Positions 30,507 to 40,536 of a DNA stretch of 64,000 nt are shown piece by piece. The DNA is from Pseudomonas flavescens. Lineage in GTDB: Bacteria; Pseudomonadota; Gammaproteobacteria; Pseudomonadales; Pseudomonadaceae. Below the pieces are notes generated by a model. The model ran no database searches, was not told where the DNA came from, and saw only the letters and a program-made list of their open reading frames with translations. A program made the translations under genes and the position numbers. The stretch is from NCBI RefSeq assembly GCF_013408425.1, contig NZ_JACBYV010000001.1, positions 3,472,001-3,536,000 of the forward strand. The letters run 5' to 3'. Every line of letters begins with the position of its first letter. Position 1 is the stretch's first letter.

Positions 30507-32237
30507 ATGAATAGACCCATCGCGTTGCTGACCGCCCTTGCCTTTTTGGGTGGTTGCCAGACTTTTGCGCCGTCCGCTCCGGATGGCACCGCGCCCGTGG
30601 AAGAACCGGGCAATCAAGCGCAGGCCGAGGCGCCCGAGGCGTACGGCTCGTTCAGCCAGGAAACCCTGCTGGCACTGCTCACCGCCGAACTGGCAGGGCA
30701 GCGCAATCGCTTCGACATCGCCCTGAGCAACTACGTCCAGCAGGCCAACTCGACTCAGGATGCGGGCGTCGCCGAGCGCGGCTTCCGCATCGCCGAATAC
30801 CTGGGTGCCGACGAAGAAGCGCTGGAAACCTCGCTGGTCTGGGCCAAGAACGCTCCCAGCAACGTGGACGCGCAGCGTGCCGCTGCCGTGCAACTGGCGC
30901 GTGCCGGTCGCTACGACGAATCCATGACCTACATGGAGCGCGTGCTGCAGCGCCAGGGCAACACCCATTTCGACTTCCTCGCCCTGTCGGCGGCGGAAAC
31001 CGATCCGGACACCCGCGCCGGCCTGCTGCAGAGTTTCGACCGCCTGCTCGGCAAGTACCCGAACGACGGCCAGTTGCTGTTCGGCAAGGCCCTGCTGCTG
31101 CAGCAGGATGGCCGCCCCGAAGAAGCCCTGAAACTGCTCGAGAACACCGACGCCAAGCAGGACCAGGCCGTGCCGCTGCTGCTGCGTGCGCGCCTGCTGC
31201 AGAGCCTGGGCCGTGGCGAGGAAGCGCTGCCGCTGCTCAAGAAAGGCATGGAGCAGAACCCCAGCGACAAGCGCCTGCGCCTGACCTATGCCCGCCAGTT
31301 GGTCGAACTCGGCCGCATGGACGACGCGCGTGGCGAGTTCTCTTCGCTGCTGCAACAGTTTCCCGAAGACGACGACCTGCGCTTCTCCCTGGCACTGGTG
31401 TGCCTGGAAGCCGAAGCCTGGCGCGAAGCCATCGTCTACCTGGAAGAGCTGGTGGCCCGCGATGCCCACGTCGACCCGGCGCAGTACAACCTCGGCCGCG
31501 CCCACGAAGCCCTGGGCGATGTGGACGAAGCCCTGCTCGCCTACTCCATGGTCGGCGGCGGCAACGATTACCTGCCGGCCCAGGCGCGCATGACCGATCT
31601 GCTGGTCGCCAACGGCCGTGGCGCCGAAGCCTCCAGGCACCTGGCCGAAGCGCGCGACAGCGAGCCGGACTATGCCCTGCAGCTGTACCTGATCGAAGCC
31701 GAGTCGCTGTCCAAGCAGAACCAGCCGGACAAGGCCTGGGCGCTGATCCAGCAGGCACTGGCGCAATACCCGGGTGACCTCAACCTGCTCTACACCCGCG
31801 CCATGCTGGCCGAGCCGCGCAACGACCTGAAGCAGCTGGAACAGGATCTGCGCACCATCCTCGACCGCGAGCCGGACAACGCCATGGCGCTCAACGCCCT
31901 GGGCTACACCCTGGTCGACCGCACGGATCGCCATCAGGAAGGCCTGGAACTGATCCAGCAGGCGCACGACCTCAACCCCGAAGATCCGGCGATCCTCGAC
32001 AGCCTCGGCTGGGCCAACTTCCGCCTGGGCAACCTGGCCGAAGCGGAGAAACTGCTGCGCCAGGCGTTCGAACGCTTCCCGGACCACGAAGTCGCCGCCC
32101 ACCTGGGCGAAGCGCTGTGGGCTCAGAACAAGCAGCGCGAGGCCAGGAAGATCTGGCGTGACGCGCTGAAGGAACAGCCCGACAGTGAAATCCTGCGCAG
32201 CACCGTGCTGCGCCTGACCGGATCAGAGAGGCCTTGA
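30507..32237 (+). CDS. TPR-repeat lipoprotein
   Basis: The 576-residue lipoprotein has a lipobox LGGC (cysteine at residue 17) followed by an acidic linker, then tetratricopeptide repeats over nearly its full length, for example [20 protein letters not shown] and [20 protein letters not shown]. It probably anchors to the outer membrane and scaffolds protein contacts. In PAO1 the same gene (PA4667) precedes lolB. Its TGA shares one base with the lolB ATG, so the two are coupled, and a link to lipoprotein sorting is plausible but unproven. Confidence 0.9.
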   Translation: MNRPIALLTALAFLGGCQTFAPSAPDGTAPVEEPGNQAQAEAPEAYGSFSQETLLALLTAELAGQRNRFDIALSNYVQQANSTQDAGVAERGFRIAEYLGADEEALETSLVWAKNAPSNVDAQRAAAVQLARAGRYDESMTYMERVLQRQGNTHFDFLALSAAETDPDTRAGLLQSFDRLLGKYPNDGQLLFGKALLLQQDGRPEEALKLLENTDAKQDQAVPLLLRARLLQSLGRGEEALPLLKKGMEQNPSDKRLRLTYARQLVELGRMDDARGEFSSLLQQFPEDDDLRFSLALVCLEAEAWREAIVYLEELVARDAHVDPAQYNLGRAHEALGDVDEALLAYSMVGGGNDYLPAQARMTDLLVANGRGAEASRHLAEARDSEPDYALQLYLIEAESLSKQNQPDKAWALIQQALAQYPGDLNLLYTRAMLAEPRNDLKQLEQDLRTILDREPDNAMALNALGYTLVDRTDRHQEGLELIQQAHDLNPEDPAILDSLGWANFRLGNLAEAEKLLRQAFERFPDHEVAAHLGEALWAQNKQREARKIWRDALKEQPDSEILRSTVLRLTGSERP

Positions 32238-32857
32238 TGCAGTTCCGCCCCCTACTCGCACTCGCCCTGGTAACCCTGCTCGCTGGCTGCTCCGGCCTGT
32301 CCACCCGTGAAGCGGTGGAACAGGGCCTGGGCGACCCGGCGCGCTGGCAGGCGCACAAGCAACAGATCAGCACCCTCGACGGCTGGCAGATCAACGGCAA
32401 GGTCGGCATCCGCGCCCCGCGTGACTCCGGCAGCGGCACGCTGTTCTGGCTGCAACGCCAGGATTACGCCGACATTCGCCTGTCCGGCCCGCTCGGCCGT
32501 GGCGCCGCACGCCTCACCGGGCGCCCGGGTGACGTAACGCTGGAAGTCGCCAACCAGGGCCGCTACCAGGCCGAATCGCCGGAAGAACTCCTGCAACAGC
32601 AGTTGGGCCTCAACCTGCCGGTTTCCCATCTGCTCTGGTGGATCCGCGGCCTGCCCGCCCCGGACAGCAAGAGCCGCCTGACCCTCGACAAAGACAGCCG
32701 CCTGGCGCAACTGAGCCAGGATGGCTGGGAAGTGAGCTACACCCGCTATGCCGAGCAGAATGGCTATTGGCTGCCCGAGCGCCTGCGCCTCGAAGGCCAC
32801 GACATTCAGGTGACCCTGGTGATCAAGGACTGGCAACCGCGCCAACTCGGCCAGTGA
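32237..32857 (+). CDS. lolB: outer-membrane lipoprotein receptor LolB
   Basis: The 206-residue lipoprotein has the lipobox LAGC (cysteine at about residue 17) and the LolB body ([20 protein letters not shown], then [20 protein letters not shown]). It accepts lipoproteins from LolA and inserts them into the outer membrane. The start overlaps the preceding stop by one base (TGATG). It sits upstream of ispE as in many gamma-proteobacteria. Confidence 0.95.
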   Translation: MQFRPLLALALVTLLAGCSGLSTREAVEQGLGDPARWQAHKQQISTLDGWQINGKVGIRAPRDSGSGTLFWLQRQDYADIRLSGPLGRGAARLTGRPGDVTLEVANQGRYQAESPEELLQQQLGLNLPVSHLLWWIRGLPAPDSKSRLTLDKDSRLAQLSQDGWEVSYTRYAEQNGYWLPERLRLEGHDIQVTLVIKDWQPRQLGQ

Positions 32858-33065
32858 CCCGTCCCGTCCGTCAGCGTGCGATGCATTGCCGTGTCGCGCG
32901 CTGAGCCTGATCGTCGGCAAGCCGGCACCTAGGGTTCAGTGCGGTATCACGCATTCGCGCAGCGCCACGCGGGACCTTGCCCGTGGTATCGCCGCGCTCG
33001 ACCCGGGCCACGGGCTACGTTAGCCTGCAGCGCTCTCTAATCCCCTCTCGCCAGCCATTGCTCCC

Positions 33066-33941
33066 ATGACGACCCACGCCATCCCTGCTCACGCCGAGCT
33101 GATTCTGCCGGCTCCGGCCAAGCTCAACCTGATGTTGCACATTCTCGGCCGCCGTGAAGACGGTTATCACGAGCTGCAGACCCTGTTCCAGTTCCTCGAC
33201 CACGGGGACCAGCTCGGCTTCAGCCTGCGCGACGATGGCGTCATTCGCCTGCACACCGAGATCGCGGGCGTGCCCCACGACAGCAACCTGATCGTGCGGG
33301 CTGCGCGGCAGTTGCAGGAACAGAGCGGCACGCGCCTGGGTGCGGATATCTGGCTGGACAAGCGGCTGCCCATGGGCGGCGGCATCGGTGGCGGCAGCTC
33401 GGACGCCGCCACGACCCTGCTCGGCCTCGCTCACCTCTGGAAGCTCGATTGCAGCGAGGATCGCCTGGCAGCACTGGGCCTGAGCCTGGGTGCCGACGTG
33501 CCGGTATTCGTGCGCGGCCGTGCGGCATTCGCCGAAGGTGTCGGCGAGAAACTCACGCCCGTGGAGCTGCCCGAGCCCTGGTTTCTCGTCGCCGTGCCGC
33601 AAGTGCTTGTCAGTACAGCAGAAGTTTTCTCCGACCCTGAGTTGACACGCGATACGCCGCCCATTAAAGTTCGCAGCCTTCTTGAGGGGGGTGGTCGTAA
33701 TGACTGCCAGCCGGTCGTCGAGAAGCGTTACTCAGCTGTTCGTAACGCACTGATCTTGCTGAACAAATTTGTTCCAACAAGATTGACCGGCACTGGAGCT
33801 TGTGTGTTTGGGAGCTTCCCAAACAAGGACGATGCTGATAAAGTCGCCCGCCAACTTCCAGCCACACTGCCAAGTTTTGTCGCGCAGGGTGCCAACGTTT
33901 CGATGTTGCACCGCACGCTGCAAGAACTGGCCAGGAAGTGA
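33066..33941 (+). CDS. ispE: 4-diphosphocytidyl-2-C-methyl-D-erythritol kinase
   Basis: The 291-residue GHMP kinase acts in the MEP isoprenoid pathway. Motif 1 is [20 protein letters not shown], the ATP-binding motif 2 is [17 protein letters not shown], and motif 3 appears near the C-terminus as [11 protein letters not shown]. From about 33600 to the stop, third codon positions become much less GC-rich than in the first two thirds. The tRNA-Gln pair starts 26 nt after the stop, so they may share a transcript. Confidence 0.96.
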   Translation: MTTHAIPAHAELILPAPAKLNLMLHILGRREDGYHELQTLFQFLDHGDQLGFSLRDDGVIRLHTEIAGVPHDSNLIVRAARQLQEQSGTRLGADIWLDKRLPMGGGIGGGSSDAATTLLGLAHLWKLDCSEDRLAALGLSLGADVPVFVRGRAAFAEGVGEKLTPVELPEPWFLVAVPQVLVSTAEVFSDPELTRDTPPIKVRSLLEGGGRNDCQPVVEKRYSAVRNALILLNKFVPTRLTGTGACVFGSFPNKDDADKVARQLPATLPSFVAQGANVSMLHRTLQELARK

Positions 33942-33966
33942 ATGCGTAGCATCGGTTATACGTTAC

Positions 33967-34041
33967 AGGGGCGTCGCCAAGCGGTAAGGCACCAGGTTTT
34001 GATCCTGGCATGCGTTGGTTCGAATCCAGCCGCCCCTGCCA
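33967..34041 (+). tRNA. tRNA-Gln (TTG), copy 1
   Basis: The 75-nt cloverleaf has acceptor arms AGGGGCG / CGCCCCT, discriminator G and encoded CCA. Anticodon stem CCAGG/CCTGG encloses TTTTGAT with anticodon TTG at 34009-34011; the T-arm contains GGTTCGAATCC. It lies between ispE and prs, as in PAO1. Confidence 0.96.
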
Positions 34042-34100
34042 TAACCACCCAAGGGTGGCTCGTACTACCGAATTGAGCAGCATTGCGTCACACACGATAC

Positions 34101-34175
34101 AGGGGCGTCGCCAAGCGGTAAGGCACCAGGTTTTGATCCTGGCATGCGTTGGTTCGAATCCAGCCGCCCCTGCCA
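34101..34175 (+). tRNA. tRNA-Gln (TTG), copy 2
   Basis: This is identical over all 75 nt to copy 1, which ends 59 nt upstream, with CCA encoded and a short T run after it. The preceding few bases (ATAC/TTAC before AGGGG) also resemble each other, so it is probably a recent tandem duplication. Confidence 0.96.
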
Positions 34176-34219
34176 TTTTTATACTCATCCAGGTTACCCT
34201 CAGCCGGCAGGTACTGCGC

Positions 34220-35161
34220 GTGTCCAAGATGATGGTCTTTACGGGGAATGCTAACCCCGATCTGGCGCGACGTATCGTTCGTCAGCTGCACATCCCCCTC
34301 GGCGATGCCTCTGTCGGAAAGTTTTCCGACGGCGAAATCATGATCGAAATCAACGAAAACGTCCGCGGTAAAGACGTCTTCCTGATTCAGCCGACGTGCG
34401 CGCCAACCAATGACAACCTGATGGAACTGGTCGTGATGGCAGATGCCTTCCGCCGCTCCTCAGCCACTCGAATCACCGCTGTCATCCCCTACTTCGGCTA
34501 TGCCCGCCAGGATCGCCGTCCGCGTTCCGCCCGTGTGGCAATCAGCGCCAAAGTCGTGGCCGACATGCTGACCGTAGTGGGCATCGACCGTGTTCTCACC
34601 GTCGACCTGCACGCGGATCAGATTCAAGGCTTCTTCGATATTCCGGTAGATAACATCTACGGTTCGCCAGTACTGGTGGACGACATCGAAGATCAGCGTT
34701 TCGACAACCTGATGATCGTCTCCCCGGATATCGGCGGCGTGGTGCGTGCGCGTGCCGTGGCCAAGTCCCTGGGCGTGGACCTGGCGATCATCGACAAGCG
34801 TCGTGAGAAAGCCAACCACTCCGAAGTGATGCACATCATCGGTGACGTGGAAGGTCGTACCTGCATCCTGGTCGACGACATGGTCGACACCGCCGGCACC
34901 CTGTGCCACGCGGCCAAGGCTCTGAAGGAACACGGCGCCGCCAAGGTGTTCGCTTATGCGACTCACCCGGTACTGTCGGGCCGCGCCATCGAGAACATCG
35001 AGAACTCGGTACTGGACGAACTGGTGGTGACCAACACCATCCCGTTGTCCGCTGCCGCGCAATCCTGTTCGCGCATTCGCCAACTGGACATCGCGCCGGT
35101 TGTCGCTGAAGCGGTACGCCGCATCAGCAATGAAGAATCTATCAGCGCGATGTTCCGCTAA
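34220..35161 (+). CDS. prs: ribose-phosphate pyrophosphokinase
   Basis: The 313-residue enzyme makes PRPP from ribose-5-phosphate and ATP. It has the PRPP signature [17 protein letters not shown], the flexible catalytic loop [14 protein letters not shown] and the ribose-phosphate loop [14 protein letters not shown] at 34220 (reads [14 protein letters not shown]) gives the normal Pseudomonas length and N-terminus; the nearby ATG at 34229 would trim three residues. Confidence 0.95.
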   Translation: MSKMMVFTGNANPDLARRIVRQLHIPLGDASVGKFSDGEIMIEINENVRGKDVFLIQPTCAPTNDNLMELVVMADAFRRSSATRITAVIPYFGYARQDRRPRSARVAISAKVVADMLTVVGIDRVLTVDLHADQIQGFFDIPVDNIYGSPVLVDDIEDQRFDNLMIVSPDIGGVVRARAVAKSLGVDLAIIDKRREKANHSEVMHIIGDVEGRTCILVDDMVDTAGTLCHAAKALKEHGAAKVFAYATHPVLSGRAIENIENSVLDELVVTNTIPLSAAAQSCSRIRQLDIAPVVAEAVRRISNEESISAMFR

Positions 35162-35186
35162 CCCGGAATACCGCTGGTAAAAAGAC

Positions 35187-35206
35187 GCCTGGCCATTTGG
35201 CCAGGC
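35187..35206. terminator. hairpin downstream of prs
   Basis: GCCTGGCC / GGCCAGGC with a 4-nt ATTT loop lies 25 nt after the prs stop. No T tract follows, so it may be a weak terminator or processing signal. Confidence 0.45.
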
Positions 35207-35215
35207 ACATCACCG

Positions 35216-35253
35216 AACCGCCCCGTCGCTGGTCGCAAGCGTAACGGGCGGTT
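35216..35253 (+). promoter_or_regulatory. structured leader of rplY
   Basis: AACCGCCC pairs with GGGCGGTT, continued inward by GT/AC and a second stem CGCT/AGCG, ending 21 nt before the rplY ATG and directly before TTTGGTTATTCTGGAG. It may terminate prs transcripts or act as an autoregulatory site for bL25. Confidence 0.4.
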
Positions 35254-35274
35254 TGGTTATTCTGGAGAAGTGAA

Positions 35275-35901
35275 ATGACTGCTGAATTTACTCTGAATGC
35301 CGAAGCGCGTTCCGACCTGGGGAAAGGTGCGAGCCGCCGCCTGCGTCGTAACGCCGCCCTGGTTCCTGCCGTAGTTTACGGTGGCGAGAAAGCCCCTCTG
35401 TCCATCAGCCTGGTTGCCAAGGATTTCGCCAAGCTGCTGGAAAACGAAGCGGCGTTCAGCCACGTGCTGAACCTGACCGTTGATGGCAAGAAAGAAAACG
35501 TACTGATCAAAGCCCTGCAACGTCACCCGTCCAAAGGCTTCGTTCTGCACGCTGACTTCATCCGCGTGATCGCTGGCCAGAAACTGACCGCACACGTACC
35601 GCTGCACTTCATCAACGAAGCCACCTCGGTTGGCGTCAAGCAAGGCGGCGGCGAAGTCCTGCACTCCTTGAACGAAGTCGAAGTTTCCTGCCTGCCGAAA
35701 GACCTGCCGGAATTCCTCGAAGTCGACATCGCCAAAGTCGAACTGGACCAGACCGTTCACCTGTCCGACATCAAACTGCCGAAAGGCGTTGAGCTGGTTG
35801 CTCTGGCCCACGGCAGCGATCTGCCGGTTGCCAGCATCCACCTGCCGCGCGTTCGTGTAGAAGACGCAGCTGAAGGCGAAGGCGAAAGCACCGCCGAGTA
35901 A
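35275..35901 (+). CDS. rplY: 50S ribosomal protein bL25, CTC-type long form
   Basis: The 208-residue protein has an N-terminal bL25 domain ([20 protein letters not shown] and LVPAVVYGG) that binds 5S rRNA, plus a C-terminal TL5/CTC domain (about residues 95-190) and an acidic tail EGEGESTAE. It sits between prs and pth, the widespread bacterial order. Codons are strongly optimised. GGAG precedes the ATG. Confidence 0.96.
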   Translation: MTAEFTLNAEARSDLGKGASRRLRRNAALVPAVVYGGEKAPLSISLVAKDFAKLLENEAAFSHVLNLTVDGKKENVLIKALQRHPSKGFVLHADFIRVIAGQKLTAHVPLHFINEATSVGVKQGGGEVLHSLNEVEVSCLPKDLPEFLEVDIAKVELDQTVHLSDIKLPKGVELVALAHGSDLPVASIHLPRVRVEDAAEGEGESTAE

Positions 35902-35910
35902 TTGGCGAGC

Positions 35911-35928
35911 TCCACACCTCGGTGTGGA
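35911..35928. terminator. small hairpin between rplY and pth
   Basis: TCCACAC / GTGTGGA with loop CTCG lies 9 nt after the rplY stop. It is stable but has no T tract, so it could attenuate transcription into pth. Confidence 0.4.
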
Positions 35929-35952
35929 ACTGCTTTAGGAAAGGGCTCCTGT

Positions 35953-36543
35953 ATGACTGCCGTACAACTGATCGTTGGCCTGGGTAACCCGGGTCCCGAA
36001 TACGACCAGACCCGGCATAATGCAGGGGCCCTTTTCGTTGAGCGCCTGGCCGACAGCCAGCGCGTGAACCTCAGCGTCGATCGCAAGTATTTCGGCCTGG
36101 TGGGCAAATTCGTCCATCAGGGTCGCGAAGTTCGTCTGCTCATCCCCACCACCTTCATGAACCGCAGCGGCCAGTCCGTGGCGGCGTTGGCGAATTTCTT
36201 CAAGCTCAAGCCCGAAGAAATCCTGGTGGCCCACGACGAACTCGACATGCCCCCCGGCGTCGCCAAACTCAAACAGGGTGGCGGGCACGGCGGGCATAAC
36301 GGGCTGCGCGACATCATCGCGCAGCTCGGCAACCAGAATAATTTCCACCGCCTGCGGCTTGGCATCGGCCACCCCGGGCACGCCAGCATGGTTTCCAACT
36401 TCGTGCTGGGCCGCGCACCGCGTGGCGAGCAGGAACTGCTGGATACCAGCATCGGCTTCGCCCTCGACGTCCTCCCGGAAATACTCGCCGGTGACTGGAC
36501 GGTAGCGATGCGCAAGCTGCACAGCCAGAAAGCCACTCTCTAA
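35953..36543 (+). CDS. pth: peptidyl-tRNA hydrolase
   Basis: The 196-residue enzyme recycles peptidyl-tRNA. It begins [20 protein letters not shown], carrying the family motif GLGNPGxxYxxTRHNAG with the catalytic histidine in TRHNAG, and then [18 protein letters not shown] at 35953 is chosen over upstream TTG-type starts because it gives the family N-terminus and follows AGGAAAGG. It is followed 34 nt later by ychF. Confidence 0.96.
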   Translation: MTAVQLIVGLGNPGPEYDQTRHNAGALFVERLADSQRVNLSVDRKYFGLVGKFVHQGREVRLLIPTTFMNRSGQSVAALANFFKLKPEEILVAHDELDMPPGVAKLKQGGGHGGHNGLRDIIAQLGNQNNFHRLRLGIGHPGHASMVSNFVLGRAPRGEQELLDTSIGFALDVLPEILAGDWTVAMRKLHSQKATL

Positions 36544-36577
36544 CTTCATCTACCGCCTTTGGCGCGAGGGACACACC

Positions 36578-37678
36578 ATGGGATTCAATTGCGGCATCGT
36601 CGGCCTACCCAACGTCGGCAAGTCCACCCTGTTCAATGCCCTCACCAAATCCGGTATCGCGGCCGAGAACTTCCCGTTCTGCACCATCGAGCCGAACAGC
36701 GGCATCGTGCCGATGCCCGACCCGCGCCTCGACGCCCTGGCGGAGATCGTCAAGCCCGAGCGCGTGATCCCCACCACCATGGAATTCGTCGACATCGCCG
36801 GCCTCGTGGCGGGCGCGTCCAAGGGTGAAGGCCTGGGCAACAAGTTCCTCGCCAACATCCGCGAGACCGACGCCATCGCCCACGTGGTGCGCTGCTTCGA
36901 AGACGAGAACGTCATCCACGTCGCCAACAGCGTCGACCCCAAGCGTGACATCGAGATCATCGACCTCGAACTGATCATGGCCGACCTCGACAGCTGCGAG
37001 AAGCAACTGCAGCGCGTCACCCGTACCGCCAAGGGCGGCGACAAGGAAGCCGTGGCGCAGAAAGCGCTGCTGGAAAAGCTCATCCCCCACTTCACCGAAG
37101 CCAAGCCGGCGCGCAGCCTGCTCAAGACCCTGGGTGACGACGAGAAGCGCCTGGCCAAGACCTTCCACCTGCTGACCACCAAGCCGGTGATGTACATCGC
37201 CAACGTCGCCGAAGACGGCTTCGAGAACAACCCGCTGCTCGACGTGGTGCAAGCCATCGCCGACGCCGAAGGCGCCATCGTGGTACCGGTGTGCAACAAG
37301 ATCGAGGCCGAGATCGCCGAACTGGACGATCTGGAAGAAATGCAGATGTTCCTCGAGACCATGGGCATGACCGAGCCTGGCCTGAACCGCGTGATCCGCG
37401 CCGGTTACTCGATGCTCAACCTGCAAACCTACTTCACCGCCGGCGTGAAGGAAGTACGTGCCTGGACCGTCAAGGTCGGCGCCACCGCACCGCAGTCCGC
37501 TGCCGCGATCCACACCGACTTCGAAAAAGGCTTCATCCGCGCCGAAGTCATCGCCTATGACGACTTCATCCAGTTCAAGGGCGAAGCCGGTGCCAAGGAA
37601 GCGGGCAAATGGCGCCTGGAAGGCAAGGAATACATCGTCAAGGACGGCGACGTGATGCACTTCCGCTTCAACGTCTAA
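36578..37678 (+). CDS. ychF: redox-regulated ATPase YchF (OLA1 family)
   Basis: The 366-residue P-loop protein has G1 [19 protein letters not shown]3 [16 protein letters not shown], the NKxE-type base-recognition motif [11 protein letters not shown] and a C-terminal TGS-like domain ([17 protein letters not shown]). YchF binds ATP rather than GTP and associates with ribosomes. The pth-ychF pair is a common operon. A terminator follows 17 nt after the stop. Confidence 0.96.
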   Translation: MGFNCGIVGLPNVGKSTLFNALTKSGIAAENFPFCTIEPNSGIVPMPDPRLDALAEIVKPERVIPTTMEFVDIAGLVAGASKGEGLGNKFLANIRETDAIAHVVRCFEDENVIHVANSVDPKRDIEIIDLELIMADLDSCEKQLQRVTRTAKGGDKEAVAQKALLEKLIPHFTEAKPARSLLKTLGDDEKRLAKTFHLLTTKPVMYIANVAEDGFENNPLLDVVQAIADAEGAIVVPVCNKIEAEIAELDDLEEMQMFLETMGMTEPGLNRVIRAGYSMLNLQTYFTAGVKEVRAWTVKVGATAPQSAAAIHTDFEKGFIRAEVIAYDDFIQFKGEAGAKEAGKWRLEGKEYIVKDGDVMHFRFNV

Positions 37679-37695
37679 GCCGCACCCTGACCAGA

Positions 37696-37727
37696 CGAAG
37701 CCGCGTTTTTACGCGGCTTCGTCGTTT
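37696..37727 (+). terminator. Rho-independent terminator after ychF
   Basis: An 11-bp perfect stem CGAAGCCGCGT / ACGCGGCTTCG with loop TTTT is followed by T-rich sequence. Confidence 0.82.
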
Positions 37728-37898
37728 CTGCATGCCTGGAAAAGCCCGCACAGCCAGTCACGGCGGTGCTGGCAGGCACGCTACCAGCTGCCCGGCAGAC
37801 GAACGGCAGTAAAATGGCGGCATTTAGCCACCACTCACCATCTCTTCGCTCCAGCGCCGCAGTATACTGGCCCAGCCCTCCCCAGCAGGCGCAGTCCC

Positions 37899-39653
37899 TT
37901 GAAACCTGACGATGAGCTTCTGGAATCGTCGAACGCCGCCCCCGCGGAAGCCCGTTTCGACGCTTTGTTCCGGCTCGCAAAACGCCTGTGTGGCGTCACC
38001 CTCGCAAGGATCGCAACCGACACCCACCTCAGCGGTTCTACAGAGCCCGAGCAACGCCTGCCCGCAGCATTGGACGCCTACCTGCAGGAACTGATCGCCC
38101 GCACCGGCCTCGGCCACTCGCCCCTGTTGCTGCCCGACACCCGCCTCGACACCGCGCCCCAGGCCGCGCCGTCGCCCGGTTTCTTCGTCGGTTACCCGCT
38201 GCGCAGCGTCGATGGCGGCTACCTGGGCGTGTTCTACCTGGCCGATGGCGAACCGCAGCGGCTCAGCGACGAGCAGTTGCTGGCCCTGGACGATATCGCC
38301 GAGAGCGCCGCCAACCTGCTCGAACAGATCCGCCGCGAAGCCGCCGCCCGCCAGGCCAGCGAAGCCCTGCTCGCCCAGGAAAGCCGCATGGCCCTGGCCA
38401 TTCAGGGCAGCGGCACGGGCATCTGGGACCGCGACGTGGTGACCGGCGAGATCCACTACTCCAGCGCCTGGAAAGCCCTGCTCGGCTACGCCGACCACGA
38501 GGTCAGCAACCGTATCGAGGACAGCTACGGCCGCGTCCATCCCGACGACCGCACCTACGTGCAGGAAGCCGTGCTCGCGCACTTCGCTGGCCACACCGAG
38601 AGCTACGAAGTGGAGCACCGTCTGCGCTGCCGCGACGGCAGCTACAAATGGGTGTGCAGCCGCGGCAAGGTGGTTGCCCGTGACGAACGGGGCAATGCCC
38701 TGCGCATGCTCGGCACCACCACCGACATCACCGCCCTGCGCGAGCTCTCCGAACGCCTGCAACGCAGCGTCGAACTGATCACCCGGCTGACCGACCAGGT
38801 GCCCGGCATGGTCTTCCAGTTCCGCAGCCTGCCCGACAGCAGTGGCTACTTCACCTACCTCAGCGCCGGCGTCTACGACATGTTCGAAGCCACCCGCGAA
38901 CAGATCGACAGAGACCCGGAGATCCTCCATACCCTGGTCCACCCGGACGACATGGAGACCTACCAGATGGCCCGCCTGCGCGCCGAACGCGAGCTGAGCA
39001 CCTGGCACATCGAATACCGCGTGATACTGCCGCGCCAGGGCCTGCGCTGGCGCCTGGGCGAAGCGCGGCCACAACGTGAAGCCGACGGCAGCATCGTCTG
39101 GCACGGCGTGGTCACCGACATCACCGAACGCAAGCGCATCGAAAGCGAGCTGCAGGAATTCGCCTCCCTCGACGCCCTCACCCAGCTCCCCAACCGCCGG
39201 GTGTTCATGACCCACCTGGAAACCGAGCTGGCGCGTATCCAGCGCAGCGACGTCTTCACCTCCACCCTGCTGATGTGCGACCTCGACCACTTCAAGCTGG
39301 TCAACGACAAATGGGGCCACGCCATTGGCGACCAGGCGCTACGTCACTTCAGCCGCATCCTTCGCGAACAGTTGCGCAAGAGCGACCTGGCCGGCCGTGT
39401 CGGCGGCGAAGAATTCGCCGTGGTGCTCAGCGGCGCGGGGCTGATCCAGGCCCGCGACTTCGCCTGCCGGGTGCAACACAGCCTCAAGGACGAGCCCCTG
39501 AACATCGAAGGAAAAAAGATCCATCTGACCCTGAGCGTCGGCATCGCCCTGCTCGAGCGCCAGGACACCACCCCCGACACCGTACTGTGCCGTAGCGATG
39601 CCGCCCTCTACTGCGCCAAGAAGAACGGCCGCAACCGCGTCGAGGTCGGCTGA
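37899..39653 (+). CDS. GAF/PAS-PAS-GGDEF diguanylate cyclase
   Basis: The 584-residue cytoplasmic sensor has an N-terminal GAF-like region (about 20-145), two PAS/PAC modules (about 160-285 and 295-415) and a C-terminal GGDEF domain. The active site reads GGEEF and is preceded by an intact I-site RKSD five residues upstream, so c-di-GMP synthesis with product inhibition is expected. There is no EAL domain and no membrane helix. The start is TTG at 37899; no in-frame ATG is found near it. tRNA-Met follows. Confidence 0.88.
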   Translation: MKPDDELLESSNAAPAEARFDALFRLAKRLCGVTLARIATDTHLSGSTEPEQRLPAALDAYLQELIARTGLGHSPLLLPDTRLDTAPQAAPSPGFFVGYPLRSVDGGYLGVFYLADGEPQRLSDEQLLALDDIAESAANLLEQIRREAAARQASEALLAQESRMALAIQGSGTGIWDRDVVTGEIHYSSAWKALLGYADHEVSNRIEDSYGRVHPDDRTYVQEAVLAHFAGHTESYEVEHRLRCRDGSYKWVCSRGKVVARDERGNALRMLGTTTDITALRELSERLQRSVELITRLTDQVPGMVFQFRSLPDSSGYFTYLSAGVYDMFEATREQIDRDPEILHTLVHPDDMETYQMARLRAERELSTWHIEYRVILPRQGLRWRLGEARPQREADGSIVWHGVVTDITERKRIESELQEFASLDALTQLPNRRVFMTHLETELARIQRSDVFTSTLLMCDLDHFKLVNDKWGHAIGDQALRHFSRILREQLRKSDLAGRVGGEEFAVVLSGAGLIQARDFACRVQHSLKDEPLNIEGKKIHLTLSVGIALLERQDTTPDTVLCRSDAALYCAKKNGRNRVEVG

Positions 39654-39740
39654 GCCCCCCTCACCACCGAGCGCCCACCGGCAAAGCGCAGCCGTTCGGC
39701 TAAGCGTTTGAAAGTGCGTAAATTTATTCTGCCCAAAGGC

Positions 39741-39769
39741 TTGACACACCAGGGGCAGATGCGGAAAAT
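39741..39769 (+). promoter_or_regulatory. sigma70-type promoter of tRNA-Met
   Basis: A consensus TTGACA at 39741-39746 is followed after 17 nt by GAAAAT, about 11 nt before the mature tRNA. An AT-rich stretch (AAATTTATTCT) upstream could be an UP element. Confidence 0.65.
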
Positions 39770-39780
39770 GCGCGCCACTC

Positions 39781-39857
39781 GGCTACGTAGCTCAGCTGGT
39801 TAGAGCATAGCATTCATAATGCTGGGGTCCGGGGTTCAAGTCCCTGCGTAGCCACCA
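39781..39857 (+). tRNA. tRNA-Met (CAT), elongator type
   Basis: The 77-nt tRNA has acceptor arms GGCTACG / CGTAGCC, D-arm GCTCAGCTGGTTAGAGC, anticodon CAT at 39815-39817 in loop TTCATAA, T-arm GGGGTTCAAGTCCC-like and encoded CCA. It marks the left edge of an accessory island. Confidence 0.95.
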
Positions 39858-39865
39858 AACAAAAC

Positions 39866-39896
39866 AAGGGTTTACCGAAAGGTAAGCCCTTTTTTG
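39866..39896 (+). terminator. terminator after tRNA-Met
   Basis: AAGGGTTTACC / GGTAAGCCCTT (one G-T pair) with a GAAA tetraloop is followed by a T6 run. A similar terminator at 45517-45544 lies at the other end of the island. Confidence 0.85.
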
Positions 39897-39939
39897 TTTC
39901 TGGAGTGTCCCCAAACCGTCCCTTTCTTGTCCCGCCACA

Positions 39940-40536
39940 TCAGGCGATGGGATCACCGATGCAGCGCTCGAAAATGGCGGTCATTGCGCGATAGTCGCAA
40001 ACCACTGCATCGATGTTTGCCTGAATCCACTCAGCCTCATCTACACCCCACCAGTCGACCTGATAGCCCGCGTTGATGATCAGGTGCTCGAAGAGAATCC
40101 GCTGAGCCCGGCCGTTGCCCTCGCGAAATGGGTGGATGATATTCAGATCGCCGTACAGTTCTGCAGCCGCAACGACCAGATCCGGGCGAGCCATCTCCTC
40201 GAACCAGCCAGTTGAAACTACTTGCTTGAGCCGCTTGGTGAATTCAGCCTCGATGCGGGTCACGTTGCAGAAATGCGTTCCGCCCTTTGAGATATCGACC
40301 GTGCGCAACTCACCCGCCCAGTCGTAGACATCATCGAACAGATGCCGGTGTATACGCTGCAGGTAGGCGAGATCGTAGGGAGGGAGGTCGAAGTCCAGCT
40401 GGCTAGCTGCGATTTCAGAGAGGCTGCGCTCAGCTTCATGGAGAGCGCTATCGTCAGTCAGGCCAAGACGATTACGTAGAACATCGGTGCCTGGGTAGCA
40501 GTAAGGATCTTGCCCAGCGCCGTACTTGTCGAGCAT
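39940..40536 (-). CDS. Fic family toxin (class I Fic/AMP transferase)
   Basis: The 198-residue protein has the full Fic motif HPFREGNGRAQR (His135 to Arg146), expected to transfer AMP from ATP to target proteins; known FicT/VbhT toxins hit DNA gyrase and topoisomerase IV. The beta-hairpin 'flap' region before it (TVDISKGGTHFCN) is present, so the enzyme looks intact. The start codon overlaps the antitoxin stop (ATGA). It lies at the left end of the tRNA-Met island. Whether this Fic is active and what it targets is inferred from the family. Confidence 0.92.
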   Translation of the reverse strand: MLDKYGAGQDPYCYPGTDVLRNRLGLTDDSALHEAERSLSEIAASQLDFDLPPYDLAYLQRIHRHLFDDVYDWAGELRTVDISKGGTHFCNVTRIEAEFTKRLKQVVSTGWFEEMARPDLVVAAAELYGDLNIIHPFREGNGRAQRILFEHLIINAGYQVDWWGVDEAEWIQANIDAVVCDYRAMTAIFERCIGDPIA

